Positions 14,982-19,825 of a DNA stretch of 19,825 nt are shown here, piece by piece (position 1 is the stretch's first letter; each line of letters opens with the position of its first letter). The DNA lies in assembly GCA_035548055.1 (NCBI GenBank), contig DASZTL010000027.1, positions 1 to 19,825 of the forward strand, given 5' to 3'. A program made the translations under genes and the position numbers. This DNA comes from DASZTV01 sp035548055. GTDB taxonomy: Bacteria > Actinomycetota > Actinomycetes > JAFAQI01. The notes below the pieces were generated by a model, which was given only the letters and a program-made list of their open reading frames with translations, was not told the DNA's origin and did no database searches.

Positions 14982-16214
14982 ATGAAGTCTCGCGCCCTAC
15001 CGATCAAGGTGGGTGTCGCCGCAGCCGCGATCGCAGTGTCAGCGGCCGCTTGTGGCAGCAACTCGTCGGGCGGCGGAACCGCCGCCGGCGACAACTCGAA
15101 CCAGCCGACCGCGGCATCCGCCGACGCGACTGCCACCCAGGCAGCTGAGTTGCGGACCGGTCTCGACACCCTCTTCCGCGAGCACGTCGATCTCACGGGC
15201 TTCACGGTCCAGACAGCAGCAATCTCCGGGATCGGATCGACGCAGACCGCTGCGGCGCTGAAGACGCTTGACTCCAACACGGTCGCATTGGCCGACGCTA
15301 TTGGCTCTATCTACGGCCCCGCCGCACGGGACGCGTTCCTGAAGATGTGGCGCGCCCACATCGGGTTCTTCGTCAACTACACGAAGGGCCTCGCGTCGCA
15401 CGACAAGCACCTGGTGTCGCAGTCGCAGTCGCAGCTCGCGGGTTACAAGCGGGACTTCGCGACCTTCCTCGCCGGCGCGACCCAGATTCCCGCCAACGCG
15501 ATCGCGACCGAGCTGCAAGGCCACATCCAGACACTCGAGTCAGCCATCAAGGCCATCCTGACCGGGTCGAAGACGGCAGGGGCCAAGCTCGAGATGGCCG
15601 CGGAGCACATGGACGGAACGGCGCAGGCCCTCGCCAGCGGCATCGCCAAGGAGAAGGGCCTCACCGGCAACGCCGACGGCGATGCGGCCGGCCTTCGCGC
15701 TGCCCTCACCGGGCTGTTGATCCAACATGTCGCGCAGACCGGTGCGGTCATCCAGTCGCTCGTCGCGACCGGCTCGCTGAGCTCGCCGCAGACGACCGGC
15801 GCGATCTCCGCGCTGGACCAGAACACCGTCGACCTCGGCAAGGCGATCGGATCCCTGTACGGCGGAGATGCGCAGCAGGCGTTCCTCAAGATGTGGCGTG
15901 CCCACATCGGCTTCTTCGTGACCTACACCGAGGGCATCGCCGGCAACGACGCCGCCAAGGTCCGACAGGCCAAGCACCAGCTCGCCGGCTACCAGAAGCA
16001 GTTCGGTGACTTCCTCGGGTCCGCCACCGGACTACCGGGCAGCGCCGTCTCTGCTGATCTGCAAGGTCACGTCCAGACCCTGGAAGCCGCCATCAAGGCG
16101 ATCCTGGCGAAGAGCCCGAGCGCGAGCACGAAGATCGCGATGGCTGAGTCCCACATGGCGGGTACCGCCCAGGTGCTCGCGAAGGCAATCGCGGCTCAGA
16201 AGGACCTGAGCTAA
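14982..16214 (+). CDS. Lipoprotein with two tandem histidine-rich helical domains
   Basis: This 410-residue exported lipoprotein has a signal peptide with lipobox SAAAC, C24 being lipidated, then a Ser/Gly/Thr-rich linker to about residue 56. Two homologous helical domains follow (about 57-227 and 238-409), sharing AFLKMWRAHIGFFV, YTxGxA, QLAGY, LQGH(I/V)QTLE(S/A)AIKAIL and HMxGTAQ. Four histidines keep their place in each copy: H68, H126, H181 and H209 in the first; H249, H308, H363 and H391 in the second. Each last histidine is followed by methionine. This suggests metal or haem binding, but that is inference. Related single or repeated domains occur in Bacillus proteins often labelled copper amine oxidase-like, without known function. 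GAGGAGG lies seven bases before the ATG. The cupredoxin gene starts two bases after the stop. Confidence 0.88.
   Translation: MKSRALPIKVGVAAAAIAVSAAACGSNSSGGGTAAGDNSNQPTAASADATATQAAELRTGLDTLFREHVDLTGFTVQTAAISGIGSTQTAAALKTLDSNTVALADAIGSIYGPAARDAFLKMWRAHIGFFVNYTKGLASHDKHLVSQSQSQLAGYKRDFATFLAGATQIPANAIATELQGHIQTLESAIKAILTGSKTAGAKLEMAAEHMDGTAQALASGIAKEKGLTGNADGDAAGLRAALTGLLIQHVAQTGAVIQSLVATGSLSSPQTTGAISALDQNTVDLGKAIGSLYGGDAQQAFLKMWRAHIGFFVTYTEGIAGNDAAKVRQAKHQLAGYQKQFGDFLGSATGLPGSAVSADLQGHVQTLEAAIKAILAKSPSASTKIAMAESHMAGTAQVLAKAIAAQKDLS
15150..15662 (+). repeat. Internal coding repeat, copy 1 (lipoprotein domain 1)
   Basis: This encodes residues 57-227 of the lipoprotein and is homologous to copy 2 at 15693-16208. 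The best conserved DNA is around the AFLKMWRAHIGFFV segment (15333-15374), where differences are mostly at third codon positions. Confidence 0.85.
15693..16208 (+). repeat. Internal coding repeat, copy 2 (lipoprotein domain 2)
   Basis: This encodes residues 238-409. The matching core segment is at 15879-15920. Many silent differences from copy 1 point to an old duplication rather than a recent one. Confidence 0.85.
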
Positions 16215-16216
16215 CC

Positions 16217-16636
16217 GTGCTCTCGCGATCAGCCCGCACGGTCGCGGCTGCAGCCCTCGTGGCTGCAGTCGCGGCTTGTGCAGGTCCGAGCCACGTTGAT
16301 CACGCGCAGTCGGCCGATGTCGCCAAGACGATCGCTGCGACGCAGGGCCCCGACGGCATCCAGGAGGTCACCATCAAGACGACCAACGACTTCCGCTTCG
16401 ATCCACCCACCGTGACCGCCCACACAGGCAAGGTCAAGGTCACGCTCGTCGATGTCGGCAGCTACCCGCACAACCTCGCGGTCGCGGCGATGCACTTCAC
16501 CTCCGACACCGTTACCGGCGGACCAGGGCAGAACATGACGACGTTCACGATGACCTTCGCCAAGCCTGGCACCTACCCGTTCGAATGTACGTTCCACTCG
16601 AGCGCCGGAATGCGCGGCACCTTCCTCATCCACTGA
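16217..16636 (+). CDS. Cupredoxin (type 1 copper) lipoprotein
   Basis: This is a 139-residue exported copper protein of the plastocyanin/azurin-like fold. The signal peptide has lipobox AVAAC with C21 as the lipid anchor. Copper ligands are visible as H85 in SYPHNLAV and as C124, H127 and M132 in FECTFHSSAGMRG (Cys-x2-His-x4-Met, the type 1 copper loop). NDFRFDPPTVTAHTG is the usual first cupredoxin strand. The likely role is electron transfer or copper handling outside the cytoplasmic membrane. The start is GTG 16217, two bases after the lipoprotein stop, with AAGGA rather far upstream; co-transcription with the lipoprotein gene from P2 is likely. No copy of the two-box promoter lies directly upstream. 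Confidence 0.93.
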   Translation: MLSRSARTVAAAALVAAVAACAGPSHVDHAQSADVAKTIAATQGPDGIQEVTIKTTNDFRFDPPTVTAHTGKVKVTLVDVGSYPHNLAVAAMHFTSDTVTGGPGQNMTTFTMTFAKPGTYPFECTFHSSAGMRGTFLIH

Positions 16637-16647
16637 CTGCACAGGCC

Positions 16648-16673
16648 GAACCGAATCCGCGCAACGAGCGAAC
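16648..16673 (+). promoter_or_regulatory. Predicted ECF-sigma promoter P3 (ferritin-like gene)
   Basis: GAACCGAA (16648-16655), 12 bases, then GCGAAC (16668-16673). Seven bases later is GTG 16681, so the transcript should be leaderless. It lies in the 44-bp gap after the cupredoxin gene. Confidence 0.68.
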
Positions 16674-16680
16674 AACTGAC

Positions 16681-17481
16681 GTGACCTTCGATGTCGAGCG
16701 GTACGCCGCCTCAGCCCAGCCCGTGGAGATTGACGATCTCGACTTCAGCGTGTTTCGCCGTGAGCCGCTTTCCGATGAGGTCCTTCGCTGCCTTCGCTAC
16801 ATGCACGACGTCGAGAGCCACACCGTCTGCTACCTGCGTGACCTGCTCCTCACGCCTTCCCATCGCGATCCCACAGTGACCACCTTCCTCACCGCGTGGG
16901 CCTATGAGGAGCACTGGCACGGCGCGGCGCTCGGCAAGGTTCTCGAAGCTCATGGCGAGGCTGCCGGCGCGACCCGCATCGAGCAGATGCGGCGCAAGCT
17001 TCCCCGACGCGATCAAGTGGCTCCCTTCCTGTCGGCCCTCGGGGGTGCAGTGGCGGGTGAGGACTTCGTCGCGGTCCACATGACCTGGGGTGCGGTCAAC
17101 GAGTGGTCGACAGCCGAGGGCTATCGACTGCTCGCCGAACGCACGCGCCATCCCCTGCTGTCGGACCTGCTCGAACGAATCCGCCGGCAGGAAGCACGGC
17201 ACATCGCCTTCTATGCGAGCGAGGCGCGGCTTCGCCTCGACCGCAGCCGTCGCGCCCAACGACTCACGCGGTGGGCGCTCCGCAAGCTCTGGGCGCCAGT
17301 GGGATCTGGGGTCATGCCGGAGTCGGAGACTCAGTTCCTGCTCGGCTGGCTGCTCGCGGGTGACACCGGTCGCCACGCCGTCGGGCGGATCGACGCCCAT
17401 ATCGGCGCGCTGCCCGGGCTGGCCGATCTTCGCCTCATGGCTCGAGCCACCGAGCAAGCCGCGCTGGCGGCAGCGGCATGA
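16681..17481 (+). CDS. Ferritin-like diiron protein
   Basis: This 266-residue protein, with no signal peptide and probably cytoplasmic, has a four-helix bundle with the diiron ligand pattern. E45 is in helix A (HDVESHT), E77-x2-H80 in helix B (AYEEHWHGAAL), E141 in helix C (WGAVNEWSTAEGYRLL) and E171-x2-H174 in helix D (RRQEARHIAFYASEARL). This arrangement is shared by ferritin-like oxidases and acyl-ACP desaturase relatives, so it could oxidise a substrate, detoxify oxygen species or handle iron. The exact reaction is not evident. The frame is open back to 16585, but GTG 16681 is chosen because promoter P3 would start the mRNA there and no Shine-Dalgarno sequence is seen. It lies between the copper lipoprotein genes and the sigma gene in the same direction. 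Confidence 0.87.
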   Translation: MTFDVERYAASAQPVEIDDLDFSVFRREPLSDEVLRCLRYMHDVESHTVCYLRDLLLTPSHRDPTVTTFLTAWAYEEHWHGAALGKVLEAHGEAAGATRIEQMRRKLPRRDQVAPFLSALGGAVAGEDFVAVHMTWGAVNEWSTAEGYRLLAERTRHPLLSDLLERIRRQEARHIAFYASEARLRLDRSRRAQRLTRWALRKLWAPVGSGVMPESETQFLLGWLLAGDTGRHAVGRIDAHIGALPGLADLRLMARATEQAALAAAA

Positions 17482-17494
17482 CTCAGGCGCATCC

Positions 17495-17520
17495 GAACCG
17501 ATCGACGTCCGTCAGCGAAC
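17495..17520 (+). promoter_or_regulatory. Predicted ECF-sigma promoter P4 (sigma gene, autoregulation)
   Basis: GAACCGAT (17495-17502), 12 bases, then GCGAAC (17515-17520), directly before ATG 17521. Transcription would begin near 17527-17528, downstream of that ATG, so transcripts from P4 would need a later start codon such as GTG 17560. Confidence 0.66.
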
Positions 17521-18138
17521 ATGGAGCGTGACCCTGTTTCGGCCGACACCACCGCACCGGTGACCACTCGACTGGAGGACGCCGAGCTGCTCGCCCAGGT
17601 GGCTGACGGCGACGAAGCGGCGCTTGAAGCCGTCTACCAGCGGTACGGCGGGGCTTGCTACCGCCTCGCCCGCCGGATTGTCGGCGACGCGCACCTCGCC
17701 GAGGACGTCGTCCAGCAGGTCTTTCTCGTGCTCTGGCAACGAAGCAGCTACGACCCGGCCAGAGGCGCCGTGAGCACCTGGCTGCTCACCGTGACCCACC
17801 ACAAGGCGGTCGATCTGCTTCGCCGCGACAAGGGCCGTCGACAGCGGCTGACCGGCGAGCAGGAGCTGCTCGAGCTGGAGGCAACCGGGCCCGGCCCCGC
17901 GGATGCGGCGTGGGCGCAGCTGCGCGCCGAGCGCACCCGAGACGCGTTGCGGGACCTTCCCCCTGAACAGCGCGAGGTGCTCCTGCTCGCCTACTACGGC
18001 GGCTACACCCAGAGCGAGATCGCTGATATCACCGGCCTGCCTCTCGGCACTGTGAAAAGCCGTACCTTCCAAGCGATGCGTCGGCTACGAGGTCAACTCA
18101 CCGGCATCGCCGACCGCCAGGAAGGGCCTTCGTCATGA
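17521..18138 (+). CDS. ECF (sigma-70 family, SigK-like) RNA polymerase sigma factor
   Basis: This 205-residue protein directs RNA polymerase to specific promoters. Region 2 (about residues 20-105) contains ELLAQVADGDEAALEAVYQR, AEDVVQQVFLVLWQ and STWLLTVTHHKAVDLLRR. Region 4 (about 142-196) contains LRDLPPEQREVLLLAYYGGY, TQSEIADITGLPLGTVKSRT and AMRRLRGQL, the helix-turn-helix that reads the -35 box. The anti-sigma gene overlaps its stop by ATGA, the standard pairing. The start is uncertain: ATG 17521 directly abuts the predicted P4 -10 box. GTG 17560 (192 residues, MTTRLEDAELL) would fit a P4 transcript and is overlapped by the stop of a tiny leaderless frame at 17528-17563. ATG 17521 could be used on read-through mRNA from P2 or P3. 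Confidence 0.93.
   Translation: MERDPVSADTTAPVTTRLEDAELLAQVADGDEAALEAVYQRYGGACYRLARRIVGDAHLAEDVVQQVFLVLWQRSSYDPARGAVSTWLLTVTHHKAVDLLRRDKGRRQRLTGEQELLELEATGPGPADAAWAQLRAERTRDALRDLPPEQREVLLLAYYGGYTQSEIADITGLPLGTVKSRTFQAMRRLRGQLTGIADRQEGPSS
17528..17563 (+). other. Possible leaderless 11-codon leader ORF before sigma gene
   Basis: GTG at 17528 sits seven bases after the P4 -10 box, the same distance as the leaderless GTG of the ferritin-like gene after P3. It reads VTLFRPTPPHR and stops at TGA 17561-17563. That stop overlaps GTG 17560, an in-frame start for the sigma factor (GTGA). Translation coupling is possible. This rests on geometry only. Confidence 0.25.
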
Positions 18139-18869
18139 CTGAGTCGAGCCAGGCCCACGAGACCTGGGAAGAGCTCGCCGCCGGATACGCCCTGCATGCG
18201 CTCGGCGCTGACGACGAGAGGCAGTTCCTCGACCACCTCACCGGCTGCCCCCGATGTGCCTCGGCGCTCGATGACTACGAGCTGGTCGGAGCCCAGCTCG
18301 GCGCACTCGCGGAGACCGAGACGGACGAGCTCCCGAGTTGGAACCGGATCCGCGGCGCGATCGTCGAAGAGTCTCCCGCAGAGGTTGTCACGCTGGACCA
18401 GCGTCGCAGGACTCGGTCCACCCGAATCCTTGCTGCGGCAGCAGCAGTCGTGACGGTTACCGCCGTCGGTGTCGCGGGCTGGGAAGCCACCCACGGCGGC
18501 GGGCCAGCCTCGACACCCGCGACCACAGCACTTACGGCATGCCACCAGCAAGTAGGTTGTCGGACGATCCGCTTGCACGCGCCGGACGGGAAGAGCCCCG
18601 CCGCGGTGATCGTGAACGGTGACCGCGCCGCCGTGGTGTCCACCTCATTGACGTCCCCGCCGGCGCGGCGTACCTACGTTCTCTGGCAGATGCCCCGCGA
18701 CGGCGGCCCGATTCCGATCAGCGAGTTCCGCCTTACTGGTCGACAGACCGCGTTCGCGCCGCTGTCCTCGCCGTACGCCGACACCACCGCGTTCGCAATC
18801 AGCCTCGAGGCGGCCGACGTGACACCGTCACAGCCGACCCAGGTGTTGGCAATCGGCACCACGACCTAG
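18135..18869 (+). CDS. RskA-like zinc-finger anti-sigma factor
   Basis: This 244-residue membrane protein would hold the neighbouring sigma factor inactive. The N-terminal cytoplasmic zinc-binding anti-sigma domain has H34-x3-C38-x2-C41 in FLDHLTGCPRCASALDDYE. One membrane helix lies at about residues 97-117. The outer domain (118-244) matches the RskA C-terminal family: IRLHAPDGKSPAAVIV, RRTYVLWQMPRDGGPIP and a final strand before TQVLAIGTTT. RskA-type proteins release sigma after proteolysis in the membrane. Just outside the membrane there are two cysteines, C136 and C142 (TACHQQVGCRT), with H137, which could respond to oxidation or metal. The ATG overlaps the sigma stop by four bases. The MFS gene follows 30 bp later. 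Confidence 0.92.
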   Translation: MTESSQAHETWEELAAGYALHALGADDERQFLDHLTGCPRCASALDDYELVGAQLGALAETETDELPSWNRIRGAIVEESPAEVVTLDQRRRTRSTRILAAAAAVVTVTAVGVAGWEATHGGGPASTPATTALTACHQQVGCRTIRLHAPDGKSPAAVIVNGDRAAVVSTSLTSPPARRTYVLWQMPRDGGPIPISEFRLTGRQTAFAPLSSPYADTTAFAISLEAADVTPSQPTQVLAIGTTT

Positions 18870-18899
18870 TCGCACGAGGAATACCGCAGACTCATTGGC

Positions 18900-19825
18900 G
18901 TGACCCGAACTCAGCGCCTCACTCTCGTCGCCGCAATCGTCGGAACGAGTGTCGTCATGCTTGACGGATCGATCGTCAACGTCGCGCTGCCGGCCGTCGA
19001 GCGCGATCTCGGCGGCGGGCTGGCTGCTCAACAGTGGGTCGTCAACGCGTACCTGCTGCTGCTCGGATCGTTCATCTTGGTAGGCGGTTCCCTCGGCGAC
19101 ATCTACGGCGAGCGGAAGGTCTTCGGGATCGGCGTCATCGCCTTCGGGATCTGTTCGCTCGGTTGCGCGATCGCGCCCAACATCGGCATCCTCATCGCTG
19201 CGCGCGCCCTGCAGGGCATCGCCGGGGCGATGGTGACGCCGAGCTCGCTCGCGGTGATCGTCGCCGCCTTCCCTGCGGATCGGCGCGGCGGTGCCATCGG
19301 CGCATGGACGGCATGGACCGGAATCAGCGCAGTGGCAGGCCCGCTCCTCGGCGGGTGGATAGTCGACGCCTCGTCGTGGCGGTGGGTATTCGCGATCAAC
19401 GTTCCGCTCGTCATCGCCACCACCGCGCTGATCCTGCTCGCCGTCCCCCATGTGCCGCCGATCGCCGGTCGGCGCCTCGATCTCGCCGGCGCCGGGCTGT
19501 GCGCCGTGGGCCTCGGCGGCGTGATGGCCGCGCTGATCGAACAGCCGCGCCGAGGTTGGGACAGCCCGATGATCTACGGACTGCTCGCCGGAGGCGTGGT
19601 CCTGTTCGCCGGCTTCATCGCCTATGAGCGTCACACCCCGCAGCCGATGGTGAAGCTCGAACTGTTCGCGTCACGCAACTTCACCGCCGCGAACCTCGAG
19701 ACCTTGGTCATGTACGGCGGGCTGTCAATCCTGCTCTTCTTCCTCGTGATCTTTCTGCAGCAGGTCGCCGGCTACTCGGCACTGCGCAGCGGCCTCACGA
19801 CGATCCCGGTGACGGTCGTCATGTT
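18900..19825 (+). CDS. DHA2-family MFS exporter (partial, runs off right edge)
   Basis: GTG 18900 opens a frame of at least 308 codons that reaches the window end without a stop. It starts MTRTQRLTLVAAIVGTSVVM and carries the DHA2 motif LDGSIVNVALPAVERDL in helix 1. GGSLGDIYGERKVFG is motif A in the helix 2-3 loop, ARALQGIAGAMVTPSSLAVI is helix 4, and WTAWTGISAVAGPLLGGWIV is motif C. Further on are WRWVFAINVPL and the mid-protein FFLVIFLQQVAGYSALRSGL. It should be a 14-helix proton-driven exporter with unknown substrate. It lies 30 bp behind the anti-sigma gene, so read-through within the sigma operon is plausible. GAGGA lies about 19 bases upstream, too far to be a convincing ribosome-binding site. 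It is distinct from the exporter at 11827-13269, which shares only family motifs. Confidence 0.9.
   Translation, partial: MTRTQRLTLVAAIVGTSVVMLDGSIVNVALPAVERDLGGGLAAQQWVVNAYLLLLGSFILVGGSLGDIYGERKVFGIGVIAFGICSLGCAIAPNIGILIAARALQGIAGAMVTPSSLAVIVAAFPADRRGGAIGAWTAWTGISAVAGPLLGGWIVDASSWRWVFAINVPLVIATTALILLAVPHVPPIAGRRLDLAGAGLCAVGLGGVMAALIEQPRRGWDSPMIYGLLAGGVVLFAGFIAYERHTPQPMVKLELFASRNFTAANLETLVMYGGLSILLFFLVIFLQQVAGYSALRSGLTTIPVTVVM

Noticed and set aside
14879..15280. N-terminal extension of the membrane protein frame
   Set aside because: The frame is open to 15280, but the extension runs antisense through the lipoprotein signal peptide and first repeat, and lies upstream of the predicted promoter.
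18828..19634. 268-codon minus-strand open frame at the right end
   Set aside because: It is antisense to the second exporter; composition is low-complexity Asp/Arg/Glu and no start signals are seen.

Overview
This is GC-rich DNA with the gene texture of an actinobacterium (Actinomycetota). GTG starts are frequent, stop/start overlaps of the ATGA/GTGA type are common, leaderless starts look likely, and the families present are typical of the group: an RskA-type anti-sigma factor, an actinobacterial RNB ribonuclease, DHA2 exporters and an AbiEi_2-type protein. I see no tRNA, rRNA, CRISPR array, insertion sequence or phage genes, and I cannot name the genus from the sequence alone.

Left part (1-3.2 kb). 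A partial winged-helix gene of the AbiEi antitoxin type runs off the left edge on the minus strand. It has a clear TTGACA-N17-AATGAT promoter placed so that the mRNA would begin at the start codon. Behind it is a broken pirin gene (frameshift plus lost C-terminal half), then an Hsp20 chaperone gene on the plus strand. A long perfect hairpin separates Hsp20 from a convergent, stand-alone glyceraldehyde-3-phosphate dehydrogenase gene.

Middle (3.2-10.3 kb). Eight tightly packed plus-strand genes form a self-contained phosphotransferase operon: an UlaA/GAT-type IIC, IIB and IIA, two SIS-domain sugar-phosphate enzymes, a dedicated HPr, a dedicated Enzyme I, and an N-acetylglucosamine-6-phosphate deacetylase-type enzyme. 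The permease resembles the ascorbate family, but the enzymes are those of amino-sugar catabolism (deacetylation, then deamination/isomerisation). I infer uptake of an N-acetylated amino sugar, or a related sugar, rather than ascorbate.

Next (10.4-14.5 kb). Here are an RNB-domain ribonuclease, a convergent DHA2-type MFS exporter, and a divergent small amidase-signature enzyme.

Right part (14.46-19.8 kb). This looks like one envelope metal/redox module run by its own ECF sigma factor. It holds a four-helix membrane protein (minus strand); then, on the plus strand, a lipoprotein made of two copies of a histidine-rich helical domain, a type-1-copper cupredoxin lipoprotein, a ferritin-like diiron protein, the ECF sigma factor, its RskA-like zinc-finger anti-sigma factor and a second DHA2 MFS exporter cut by the window edge. 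The strongest new observation is a two-box element, GAACCGA(T/A)-N12-GCGAA(T/C). It occurs four times with identical spacing, in front of the membrane protein, the lipoprotein, the ferritin-like gene and the sigma gene. The first two are back-to-back and form an inverted repeat. I read this as the promoter recognised by the local sigma factor, which would define a previously unmarked local regulon.
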